Assembly: GCA_023386255.1 (NCBI GenBank)
Contig: JAEWKB010000003.1
Coordinates: forward strand, 1 to 6,985
Direction of reading: 5' to 3'
Source: Bacteroidota bacterium
GTDB taxonomy: Bacteria > Bacteroidota > Bacteroidia > Flavobacteriales > Flavobacteriaceae
DNA: 6,985 nt
The notes under the pieces were generated by a model. The model worked only from the letters and a program-made list of their open reading frames with translations. It searched no databases and was not told where the DNA came from. Positions 1 to 6,107 of this stretch are shown piece after piece. The translations under genes were made by a program, and so were the position numbers. Numbering within the stretch: position 1 is the stretch's first letter; every line of letters starts with the position of its first letter.

Positions 1-800
1 GCTTCAGGAAGATTCAGGGCGATGCCATACGGGTGAAGATGGAAGAGCTACAGGGGCTTCAGGATAAGCTTACGGTGCAGAAACAGGAAAAGCAAAAGCT
101 CCTCACGGAAAGCGAAAAACAAAAGCAGGCCCTTGAGAAAGAGCGTGAAGAGCAGGAAAAACTGGTAAAGATTATCCAAAAGGATAAGAAGAAATACACC
201 GCCGACATCCAGAAAAAGCAGCGTGAGTCAAGGGAAATTGACCGCAAGATAGACAGGATAATTAAAGAAGCTATTGCAGCAGCCAATAAAAAAACGGCAG
301 CAGCGGCAGGTACTAAAAAATCAACTGCTAAAGCAGCGGCCAGCGCACCGGCTAATAAAATTGTACTTACTAAAGAAGGAGAAATAGTAGCCAATAATTT
401 TACCGCAAGTAAAGGTAAACTGCCGTGGCCGGTAGAAAAAGGATTTATTTCATTACCTTATGGAGACCAGCCTCACCCTGTGGTAAGGACGGCTACAATA
501 CATAACAGTGGTGTTGAAATTACCACTGACGAGGGAGCGCAGGCAAGAGCAGTATTTGCGGGAGAGGTTACAACAATAATGGTGTTTGATGGCCTTAAGG
601 CAGTATATATAAGGCACGGAAACTATTTTACAGTGTACCTGAATCTGGCATCAGTAAATGTTAAGGCAGGAGATAAAGTTTCATTGAAACAAAATATAGG
701 TACTGTATATACTAATAGGAATACCGGTAAAACTGTAATAAAGTTCATGGTGCTTCAAAACACTAACAGGCTCAATCCGCAACAGTGGATCAGTAAATAA
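1..800 (+). CDS. EnvC-like murein hydrolase activator, degenerate M23 (LytM) domain, 5' end missing
   Basis: This is the C-terminal part (265 visible residues) of a periplasmic EnvC-type protein. The frame is open back to the left edge, so the true start lies outside; the GTG at 33 and ATG at 39 fall inside the coiled coil and are not starts. Visible residues ~11-92 are Lys/Glu/Gln-rich with heptad character (coiled coil). Residues ~91-118 form an Ala/Lys-rich linker. Residues ~139-262 are an M23/LytM fold, recognisable by LPWPVEKGFISLPYG. The zinc ligands are gone: the HxxxD site reads NSGVE (168-172), the YxHL histidine is Asn214, and the HxH site reads VIK (245-247). In the family, such proteins are not enzymes but activate N-acetylmuramoyl-L-alanine amidases during daughter-cell separation; that role is inferred here. 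It converges on the thioesterase gene across a shared terminator. An inactive M23 protein of another subtype is a less likely alternative. Confidence 0.88.
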   Translation, partial: FRKIQGDAIRVKMEELQGLQDKLTVQKQEKQKLLTESEKQKQALEKEREEQEKLVKIIQKDKKKYTADIQKKQRESREIDRKIDRIIKEAIAAANKKTAAAAGTKKSTAKAAASAPANKIVLTKEGEIVANNFTASKGKLPWPVEKGFISLPYGDQPHPVVRTATIHNSGVEITTDEGAQARAVFAGEVTTIMVFDGLKAVYIRHGNYFTVYLNLASVNVKAGDKVSLKQNIGTVYTNRNTGKTVIKFMVLQNTNRLNPQQWISK

Positions 801-830
801 AAAAGGGAAGCTTCACAGCTTCCTTTTTTT
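801..830. terminator. Bidirectional intrinsic terminator between envC-like and thioesterase genes
   Basis: A perfect 7-bp stem (GGAAGCT 806-812, AGCTTCC 817-823) with loop TCAC is preceded by AAAA (801-804) and followed by seven T residues (824-830). It begins directly after the EnvC-like stop codon. On the minus strand the same stem is followed by CTTTTATTTA, so it can also end the converging thioesterase transcript, whose stop is at 833-835. Confidence 0.85.
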
Positions 831-832
831 AT

Positions 833-1342
833 TTATACAAACAATGCTTTTAGTTCGGTAGCATCGTGCGGGTTCATTTTGCCTGCCAGGACAAGGCTTA
901 GCTGCTTTCTGCGCAGGGCGGCATCATAGCGCTGTTTTTCAAGTTCGGTTTGCGGTTCTACAGGTGGCACTTCTACGGGCCTTCCTGTCTCATCAACGGC
1001 TACAAAAGTATATATAGCCTCATTGGCTTTGTTCCTGTTGCCTGACTCCCTGTCCTCAATCCATACATCAATAAAAATCTCCATGGAGGAGCGGAAAGTA
1101 CGCGACACTTTAGCCTCAACCGTAACTACGCTTCCCAAAGGAATGGCACGGTTAAAGGCCACATGGTTTACTGACGCTGTTACAGTAATGCGGCGCGAGT
1201 GCCTGCGTGCTGCAATGCTGGCAGCGCGGTCCATGCGGGCCAGCAGTTCACCTCCAAAAAGATTGTTTAACGGGTTGGTTTCGCCGGGCAGTACAATGTC
1301 GGTCATTACACAAAGCGAATCAGAAGGATATTTTGCCTGCAT
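833..1342 (-). CDS. Acyl-CoA thioesterase, hotdog fold (YciA/ACOT type)
   Basis: A 169-residue cytoplasmic enzyme predicted to hydrolyse acyl-CoA thioesters to free acid and CoA. The N-terminal segment TNPLNNLFGGELLARMD (22-38), followed by RAASIAARRHS, is the hallmark of this hotdog subfamily. Family alignment points to Asn23 and Asp38 as the catalytic positions, matching the Asn/Asp pair of ACOT enzymes and the MD aspartate of HI0827/YciA. TASVNHVAF (55-63) and EAIYTFVAVDETGRP further along are also typical. The length fits the single-domain forms that assemble as hexamers. The Lys/Arg-rich tail after about residue 130 lies beyond the core fold. The ATG at 1340-1342 follows an A-rich stretch with a -7 type promoter box 13 bases upstream. 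It reads in the same direction as the SPOR gene, 59 bases downstream of it, with a terminator hairpin between, so it is probably its own transcript. The preferred acyl chain length cannot be told. Confidence 0.92.
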   Translation of the reverse strand: MQAKYPSDSLCVMTDIVLPGETNPLNNLFGGELLARMDRAASIAARRHSRRITVTASVNHVAFNRAIPLGSVVTVEAKVSRTFRSSMEIFIDVWIEDRESGNRNKANEAIYTFVAVDETGRPVEVPPVEPQTELEKQRYDAALRRKQLSLVLAGKMNPHDATELKALFV

Positions 1343-1355
1343 TTGTTTTTTTGGG

Positions 1356-1363
1356 CAAAGATA
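1356..1363 (-). promoter_or_regulatory. Candidate -7 promoter box for the thioesterase gene
   Basis: Read on the minus strand this is TATCTTTG, an exact match to the Bacteroidota -7 consensus TAnnTTTG. It ends 13 bases before the ATG, so the 5' leader would be under about 10 bases. I see no TTTG-like -33 element at the usual distance. That region is taken up by the terminator hairpin of the upstream gene, which lowers confidence. Confidence 0.45.
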
Positions 1364-1377
1364 GTACAGAAATGAAG

Positions 1378-1400
1378 AATCCCGCCGGGGCGGGATTTCT
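1378..1400 (-). terminator. Hairpin terminator downstream of the SPOR-domain gene
   Basis: An 8-bp stem (AATCCCGC 1378-1385 region pairing with GCGGGATT 1390-1397) closes a CGGG tetraloop. It begins a few bases after the SPOR gene's stop at 1402-1404. On the minus strand it is followed by a moderately T-rich stretch (CTTCATTTCTG) rather than a clean T run, so termination may be incomplete. On the plus strand it is followed by TTCTTTT, but no plus-strand gene ends here. Confidence 0.65.
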
Positions 1401-1401
1401 T

Positions 1402-2346
1402 TTATAGTTCTTTTATAAGAAGCCAGGCTTCTTTATCATGCTTTTTGCGGATGTGCCTCATGCTGTCCTGTGCTTCGGCATATGTAGTATAACTTCCATA
1501 CAGTACAGGGTAGAGGCCATACTTGTTTTTATCAAGCCTTTGTGCCTTAAAGCCTTTTTTTATAAGTTGCCTTACGGCTTTATTGGCATTGGCCTCACTT
1601 TTAAAAGCACCGGCCACCACATGGTACGGCTTGCTTAGCGAAGCTTCTTCCTTAACAGACAGTTTTACTGCCGGGAGCGGGTTTTCTATAAAAAAAGTAG
1701 CTGTTTGCAGGCGGTTCTGTACTTTTTCCTGCACAGCCTGCTCTACCAGCAGCGTTTGTTCGGCTACGCGTTTGTCATTGTAAAATTTAAATCCTGTTGC
1801 GCCTGCTGATAATGCTACTACAAACATAGCTGCATATTTAAGGTAAGAATAGCCTCTCCTTCGTTCAGGCGTAAATATTACGGGAGCTTTTTCTTCCGGC
1901 ACTTCAGCCTGCTGTTTCAGTTCTTCACGTTTTATAGAGGGTGAAACAATGGTACTTAAGCCAAAAGCGTCGGTAAGATAATTTACGGGCGTATCAGGTC
2001 TAAACACAAAGCTTCCTTCATTATTAAGACTGATACTACCAAGATTTTTCAGTTCAACAGTTTCTTTATGGCTAAGCTTGAAAAGCCAGGAGTTAACTTC
2101 CTGATTAATAACGGCTACGGCTTCATCATAAGAAAATTTTCGCTGTAATGCGATGTGATTGGCCAAAAGCCCGTCATTATTCTTTAAATTCGCATTAAAA
2201 GAAATAAGTTTTTTAGGAGGATAAAAGGTGTTGGTGTCAGCATCTATCTGCGCCGGCTGAATTTCGGTAAGGAAAGCGCCAAAGCCCGGAACTGTAACGC
2301 ACTGGTAGCGATACAATAAAGCTGATATATGTTTTTCTATCTTCAT
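1402..2346 (-). CDS. HU-CCDC81-like and SPOR domain membrane protein
   Basis: A 314-residue, single-pass inner-membrane protein. Residues ~1-135 resemble the paired HU/CCDC81-type domains that Bacteroidota place before a SPOR domain: it opens MKIEKHISALLYRYQCVTVPG and later has ELKNLGSISLNNEGSFVFRP. A polar linker (~136-167) leads to one hydrophobic segment, YLKYAAMFVVALSAGATGF (168-186), preceded by ERRRGYS. By the positive-inside rule the HU-like part is cytoplasmic and the rest periplasmic. A second linker (~190-237) includes a Gln/Glu-rich stretch. Residues ~239-312 are a SPOR domain (PYHVVAGAFKSEANANKAV ... YPVLYGSYTTYAEAQ). SPOR domains bind peptidoglycan strands stripped of stem peptides, mainly at division sites; the role of the HU-like half is not established to my knowledge. 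It is divergent from dprA across a 98-base gap containing its promoter. Confidence 0.85.
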   Translation of the reverse strand: MKIEKHISALLYRYQCVTVPGFGAFLTEIQPAQIDADTNTFYPPKKLISFNANLKNNDGLLANHIALQRKFSYDEAVAVINQEVNSWLFKLSHKETVELKNLGSISLNNEGSFVFRPDTPVNYLTDAFGLSTIVSPSIKREELKQQAEVPEEKAPVIFTPERRRGYSYLKYAAMFVVALSAGATGFKFYNDKRVAEQTLLVEQAVQEKVQNRLQTATFFIENPLPAVKLSVKEEASLSKPYHVVAGAFKSEANANKAVRQLIKKGFKAQRLDKNKYGLYPVLYGSYTTYAEAQDSMRHIRKKHDKEAWLLIKEL

Positions 2347-2351
2347 AAGAG

Positions 2352-2381
2352 CAAATTTACTTATTCAATACCAAGAGCAAA
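2352..2381 (-). promoter_or_regulatory. Bacteroidota-type promoter of the SPOR-domain gene, near-leaderless
   Basis: On the minus strand a TTTG -33 element (bases 2378-2381) is followed after 18 bases by TAAATTTG (2352-2359), an exact match to the TAnnTTTG -7 consensus. Only five bases (CTCTT) separate the -7 box from the ATG at 2344-2346. Since transcription in this group usually begins a few bases past the box, the mRNA would start at or next to the initiation codon. Confidence 0.65.
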
Positions 2382-2406
2382 ATTTTATTCACATATTTTA
2401 TTAACA

Positions 2407-2432
2407 ATCGCTGTAGGTAGCCGAAAAGCGAT
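2407..2432 (+). other. Inverted repeat in the dprA leader
   Basis: ATCGCT (2407-2412) and AGCGAT (2427-2432) are perfect inverted repeats separated by 14 bases, 12 bases ahead of the dprA ATG. The right arm contains the ATG of a four-codon frame (2431-2445, MVLF then TAA) whose stop overlaps the dprA start as TAATG. No T run follows, so it is not a terminator. It could be a weak leader hairpin or chance. Confidence 0.3.
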
Positions 2433-2444
2433 GGTTTTATTTTA

Positions 2445-3548
2445 ATGACTGATACTGAATTATTTAATACGCTGGCGCTACTTCGGGTAGAAGGAGTAGG
2501 TGATATAATGGCTAAAAAACTGATAAGCCATTGTGGATCGGCAGAGGAAGTTTTAAAGGCAAAGAAAAGCAAAATAACATCAATAGATGGGGTAGGCGAA
2601 ATCGCGTGGCAGAACCTGCAGAATAAGGAGGTGTATAAGCTGGCCGAAGCCGAAATGAAATTTATACAGGAGGAGGGCATAAAGGCTTCTTACTTTATGG
2701 ATGCTGACTATCCGGAGAAGCTGAAGCATTGCATTGACGGGCCTGTTATTCTTTTCAATTCCGGCAACATCAACCTGGAAGGCCGGAAAATTATAAGCAT
2801 AGTGGGTACCCGGCAGATAACATCTTACGGAGCTGACTTCTGCAGAAAGCTTATTGAAGACCTTGCACCGCTCAATCCGGTTATTGTAAGCGGTTTTGCG
2901 TATGGTGTTGATATTACAGCACACCAGGCGGCGCTTGATAATAACCTGCAGACAATAGGTGTACTGGCGCACGGCCTGAACCAGATTTACCCTAAGGTGC
3001 ACAAGAAGTACATGGCAAAGATGGAGGAGAACGGCGGGTTTATGACAGAGTTTTGGAGCACCTCTAACCCCGATAGGGAGAATTTCCTGAAGCGCAACCG
3101 CATTATAGCCGGCATGGCCGAAGCTACAGTAGTTATTGAAAGCGCTGATAAGGGAGGCTCGCTGGCAACAGCTAACCTTGCCAATGATTATAACCGTGAT
3201 GTGTTTGCCGTGCCGGGGCGTATAACCGATAAGTACAGCCAGGGCTGCAACAACCTTATTAAAAGCCAGCGTGCCAATTTGCTTACTTCTGCAGCCGACC
3301 TTATTTATATGCTGAATTGGGAACTGGAGGAGAAAAAGCACAAGCCCGTACAAAAGCAACTATTCGTGTCGCTGGACGGCGATGAGCAAAAGGTATACGA
3401 TTACCTGCAGAAGAACGGTAAGGAACTAATGGATGTAATAGCGCTCGAGTGTGAGCTGCCGGTGTTTAAAATATCATCTTTGCTGCTTAACATGGAGTTG
3501 AAGGGGGTAATACGGCCATTGCCGGGGAAGTTATTTGAGGCAATTTAA
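2445..3548 (+). CDS. dprA: DNA-processing protein DprA (Smf)
   Basis: A 367-residue cytoplasmic protein. In transformable bacteria DprA binds incoming single-stranded DNA and loads RecA. Residues ~1-60 are a helix-hairpin-helix type region (LRVEGVGDIMAKKLI, ITSIDGVGEIAWQNL). Residues ~80-290 are the Rossmann-like DprA core: GTRQITSYG (121-129), SGFAYGVDITAH (149-160), GLNQIYPKVHKK (177-188), FLKRNRIIAG (214-223), ESADKGGSLATA (232-243), PGRI (257-260) and GCNNLI (267-272). Residues ~308-365 fit the C-terminal winged helix. Length is normal and all signature motifs are intact. The ATG at 2445 is the first usable start, since an in-frame TAG lies at 2418-2420 with no ATG, GTG or TTG between. 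No TAnnTTTG box is visible upstream on this strand. DprA is widespread in bacteria not known to be competent, so its presence alone does not show natural transformation. Confidence 0.96.
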   Translation: MTDTELFNTLALLRVEGVGDIMAKKLISHCGSAEEVLKAKKSKITSIDGVGEIAWQNLQNKEVYKLAEAEMKFIQEEGIKASYFMDADYPEKLKHCIDGPVILFNSGNINLEGRKIISIVGTRQITSYGADFCRKLIEDLAPLNPVIVSGFAYGVDITAHQAALDNNLQTIGVLAHGLNQIYPKVHKKYMAKMEENGGFMTEFWSTSNPDRENFLKRNRIIAGMAEATVVIESADKGGSLATANLANDYNRDVFAVPGRITDKYSQGCNNLIKSQRANLLTSAADLIYMLNWELEEKKHKPVQKQLFVSLDGDEQKVYDYLQKNGKELMDVIALECELPVFKISSLLLNMELKGVIRPLPGKLFEAI

Positions 3549-3608
3549 AACTGCGACTGCGCTTCGACAAGCTCAGCGTGACTGAAAAACTGCGACTGTG
3601 GCTGAAAA
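3548..3608. repeat. Dispersed-repeat fragment with two direct copies, 3' of dprA
   Basis: AAACTGCGACTG occurs twice in direct orientation (3548-3559 and 3587-3598), 39 bases apart. Between them lies CTTCGACAAGCTCAGCGTGA (3562-3581), whose CTTCG...GCTCAG...TGAC pattern resembles the short REP-like intergenic repeats common in bacterial genomes. The block fills nearly the whole gap between the converging dprA and ABC genes and contains only a weak 4-bp hairpin (GCTT/AAGC). No T-tract terminator is visible, so how the two converging transcripts end is unclear. Confidence 0.6.
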
Positions 3609-3610
3609 TT

Positions 3611-5293
3611 TTAATGAGGTATAGCCGCAATCAGCTTTTTGGTATACTCTTTCTGTGGATGGGCATATAATGCATCGGCTTCGTTCATTTCCTCAATTTT
3701 GCCTTTATTCATTACCAGCACCTGGTCGCTCATGTATTTTACTACGGCAAGGTCATGGCTTATGAAAATATACGTAAAGCCGAAGTTCTCCTTTAACTCA
3801 TTGAGCAGGTTAAGCACCTGTGCCTGTACCGAAATATCAAGCGCGGAAACCGACTCATCGCAGACTATGAGCTTTGGCTGTAATGCAATGGTGCGGGCTA
3901 TGCCTATACGCTGCCTTTGACCCCCGGAAAACTCGTGCGGGTAACGGTTAAAGTGTTCCTCCCCCAGGCCAACGCGATTCAATATCTCAATTACTTTTTG
4001 CCTGCGTTCCTTATCGTTCTTATAAAGCTTGTGCACCTGCATGGGTTCCATAATAGCTTTGCCCACAGTAATACGCGGGTTGAGTGATGAGTACGGGTCC
4101 TGGAAGATGATCTGTATTTCCTTTCGCAACTCACGTATTTGTTTTGAGGATAGTTTGGTCAGGTCGGTACCCCGATACAGTATCTTGCCTGCGGTGGCTT
4201 TATCTAATTGAAGGATGGCATTACCTAGTGTCGATTTGCCACAGCCGGATTCGCCTACCAGGCCTAAAGTTTCGCCTTCATATATTTTAAAACTTACATC
4301 ATCTACAGCGCGGAATTTTACGTTTTTGCCAAATAGTCCTGCTGAAGAAACATACTCTTTTTCCACGTTTACCACTTCCAGCAAAGGGTGTTTACTATAT
4401 AAAGCCTCATGATTTTGGTGACGCTGTTGTGGCGTTACTTCTTCTTTATCTACAGTGCCGGTCAGGTAATGCTGTATGGTTGGAAGCCTCTTCAGGCGCA
4501 CATCAAGCGAAGGCCGGGAGTTTATCAGTGCTTTTGTGTAGGTATGCTGCGGGTTGGTAAAAATATCCTGCACAAGCCCCTGTTCTACAATCTCGCCACG
4601 ATACATTACCAGTACACGGTTAGCAATTTCAGATACCAGCGACAGGTCGTGCGATATAAATATGATGCTCATACCGGTTTCCTGCTGCAGTTCCTTCAGC
4701 AACAGAATTATTTCCTTTTGAACCGTTACGTCGAGTGCGGTGGTAGGTTCATCAGCAATAAGTATTTTGGGCTTGCAGGCAATGGCCATAGCAATCATAA
4801 CCCGCTGTTTTTGCCCGCCTGAAATTTCGTGCGGGTAGCGGTTGTATATCTTTTCGGGGTTAGGAAGTTTAACTTTATCAAACAAAGAAATGACCGTAGC
4901 CTTAATTTCTTTCGCAGATAAATTGGTATGTTGCTTTAGTATCTCCTCTACCTGAAAACCGCATTTTAATGATGGGTTGAGCGAACTCATCGGCTCCTGG
5001 AATATCATGGCAATATCGTTGCCACGCAGTTCACGCATTTCTTTGCCGGCAAGCCTTGCTATATCTTTCCCTTCAAAATCTATTTTACCGTCAGTAACCT
5101 CGAGTATGCCTTTCGGCAGAAGCCCCATTAATGCCAGTGATGTGACCGACTTACCCGAACCCGACTCACCCACAATGCCGAGGATCTCATTTTGGTGAAG
5201 TACGAATGAACTGTCTTTTACAATAGGCGTCCGCTGCCCCTCTTTACGGGCAGAAACAGTGAGGTGGGTTATGTAGAGGAGTGGGGTGTTCAT
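3611..5293 (-). CDS. Fused two-domain ABC transporter ATPase, oligopeptide/dipeptide type (DppD-DppF/YejF-like)
   Basis: A 560-residue cytoplasmic protein with two complete ATP-binding cassettes in one chain, like YejF or GsiA, where most peptide importers use two separate subunits. First cassette: Walker A GESGSGKS (42-49), Q-loop Gln99, signature ISGGQ (157-161), Walker B ILIADE (177-182), H-loop His215, then the oligopeptide-type C-terminal extension ([10 protein letters not shown], 247-256). Second cassette: Walker A GESGCGKS (347-354), Gln398, FSGGQ (455-459), LIVCDE (475-480), His513, then [16 protein letters not shown]. Both sites keep every catalytic motif, so both should hydrolyse ATP. 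The start is fixed by an in-frame TAA immediately before the ATG. No permease or binding protein is nearby, so its membrane partners must be encoded elsewhere and the substrate is unknown. Peptide uptake is the default inference; some members of this group transport nickel or glutathione. Confidence 0.93.
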   Translation of the reverse strand: MNTPLLYITHLTVSARKEGQRTPIVKDSSFVLHQNEILGIVGESGSGKSVTSLALMGLLPKGILEVTDGKIDFEGKDIARLAGKEMRELRGNDIAMIFQEPMSSLNPSLKCGFQVEEILKQHTNLSAKEIKATVISLFDKVKLPNPEKIYNRYPHEISGGQKQRVMIAMAIACKPKILIADEPTTALDVTVQKEIILLLKELQQETGMSIIFISHDLSLVSEIANRVLVMYRGEIVEQGLVQDIFTNPQHTYTKALINSRPSLDVRLKRLPTIQHYLTGTVDKEEVTPQQRHQNHEALYSKHPLLEVVNVEKEYVSSAGLFGKNVKFRAVDDVSFKIYEGETLGLVGESGCGKSTLGNAILQLDKATAGKILYRGTDLTKLSSKQIRELRKEIQIIFQDPYSSLNPRITVGKAIMEPMQVHKLYKNDKERRQKVIEILNRVGLGEEHFNRYPHEFSGGQRQRIGIARTIALQPKLIVCDESVSALDISVQAQVLNLLNELKENFGFTYIFISHDLAVVKYMSDQVLVMNKGKIEEMNEADALYAHPQKEYTKKLIAAIPH

Positions 5294-5297
5294 TTAG

Positions 5298-5328
5298 TAA
5301 AGATAATAAGTTTCAGTCGCAGTCACAA
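5298..5328 (-). promoter_or_regulatory. Candidate promoter of the ABC ATPase gene
   Basis: On the minus strand TTG (5326-5328) is followed after 20 bases by TATCTTTA (5298-5305), which matches TAnnTTTG except at the last base. The ATG follows 4 bases later. The spacer and -33 element lie inside repeat-derived sequence (CAGTCGCAGT at 5314-5323). The match is imperfect, so this is tentative. Confidence 0.35.
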
Positions 5329-5380
5329 TTCTCAGCATGAAGAGATTCTTCGGCTCCATTGCACTCCGCTCAGAATCACA
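5311..5380. repeat. Dispersed-repeat fragment between exonuclease and ABC genes
   Basis: CAGTCGCAGT (5314-5323) is the exact reverse complement of the ACTGCGACTG that occurs twice on the other side of the ABC gene. Further right, CTTCG (5348-5352) and GCTCAG (5368-5373) recur in the same orientation as in the left block but 15 rather than 4 bases apart. GATTCT (5344-5349) and AGAATC (5372-5377) are perfect inverted repeats that could form a 6-bp stem around a 22-base loop. The layout fits a degenerate REP-like intergenic element. No T run follows on the minus strand, so it is not a standard terminator for the exonuclease gene. Confidence 0.55.
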
Positions 5381-5388
5381 AACTACAG

Positions 5389-6102
5389 TTACACATGTAT
5401 TATCTCATCATCCACCAGTAAATCCTCCCTGCGAAAGCGTAGCAGTACCTGTGCTACGGCTATAACATCTTTTTCGCAATAAGTTACTATACGGTCAATG
5501 TCTTTCTCCACATGGTACACATGGCCCACCTGGCTGCCGTCGATATCGCCTTTTGGGGATGGTATGCCCAATATCTTGGTTAGCAATTTAAGTGAAGTAA
5601 AGCTCTTGTAGTCTCCAAATTTCCACATATCCATAGTGTCAAGGTGCGGCACCTCCCACGGCTTTTTGCCAAAGAGGTTCAGCTTTTGCGGGATTGGGAT
5701 GCCGTTAATGATCATCCTTCGGGCTATGAACGGAAAGTCGAATTCTTTTGCATTGTGACCACAGAGTATATGTTGTGGCTGGTTGAAGTGGTTGCTCAGC
5801 AGGTTATTGAAATCCTTTAATATCTGTTTTTCATCACCACAAAAGGAAGTTACGCGAAAGTGCCGTATATCTCCGCGAAAGGTAAAATACCCAACCGACA
5901 TACACACGATCTTGCCAAACTCCGCCCATATGCCGGCACGTTCATAAAACTCCTCCGGCGACTGCCCGTCTTTGCGTTGGTATTGCGTTTTCAGGTCGTA
6001 TAGCTGTTGTGTCTCCTCATCGCACAGCCCAAAGTGTTCGTGCTCCGGCACTGTCTCTATATCCAGGAAAAGTACATTCTCCAGGTTTATTCTCTCTACC
6101 AT
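5389..6102 (-). CDS. DEDDy-family 3'-5' exonuclease (PolB-exonuclease-like)
   Basis: A 237-residue cytoplasmic protein with the RNase H-like 3'-5' exonuclease fold. Exo I is FLDIET with Asp14 and Glu16, Exo II is GHNAKEFDFPFI (115-126) with Asp122, and Exo III is YCEKD (208-212), the YxxxD form that defines the DEDDy subgroup. All four predicted metal-binding acidic residues are present, so the enzyme should be active. It closely fits the stand-alone proteins annotated as predicted PolB-type 3'-5' exonucleases; no polymerase domain is attached. Substrate (DNA or RNA) and pathway cannot be read from sequence. The ATG at 6100-6102 follows the serine hydrolase stop by 5 bases, with AACAA as the only leader, so it is almost certainly co-transcribed with that gene. 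The repeat block and then the ABC gene follow downstream. Confidence 0.85.
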   Translation of the reverse strand: MVERINLENVLFLDIETVPEHEHFGLCDEETQQLYDLKTQYQRKDGQSPEEFYERAGIWAEFGKIVCMSVGYFTFRGDIRHFRVTSFCGDEKQILKDFNNLLSNHFNQPQHILCGHNAKEFDFPFIARRMIINGIPIPQKLNLFGKKPWEVPHLDTMDMWKFGDYKSFTSLKLLTKILGIPSPKGDIDGSQVGHVYHVEKDIDRIVTYCEKDVIAVAQVLLRFRREDLLVDDEIIHV

Positions 6103-6107
6103 TTGTT

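Noticed and set aside
33..41. GTG or ATG as start of the EnvC-like gene
   Set aside because: The frame is open to the window edge with coiled-coil-compatible residues before it, and EnvC proteins are longer, so the start is outside.
2580..3359. A 259-codon open frame antisense to dprA
   Set aside because: It lies entirely inside a gene with every DprA motif intact, its translation resembles no family I know, and its composition fits a frame shadow.
3548..3608. CRISPR-like array, because of the 12-base direct repeats
   Set aside because: There are only two copies, too short for CRISPR repeats, with no leader or cas gene.
4409..4822. A 137-codon plus-strand frame inside the ABC gene
   Set aside because: It is antisense to the first cassette, including its signature, Walker B and H-loop, and shows no domain of its own.
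2445..6102. A competence or defence island built from dprA, the ABC ATPase and the exonuclease
   Set aside because: The genes are on different strands with separate apparent promoters, each is a common housekeeping family, and no defence-specific domain is present.
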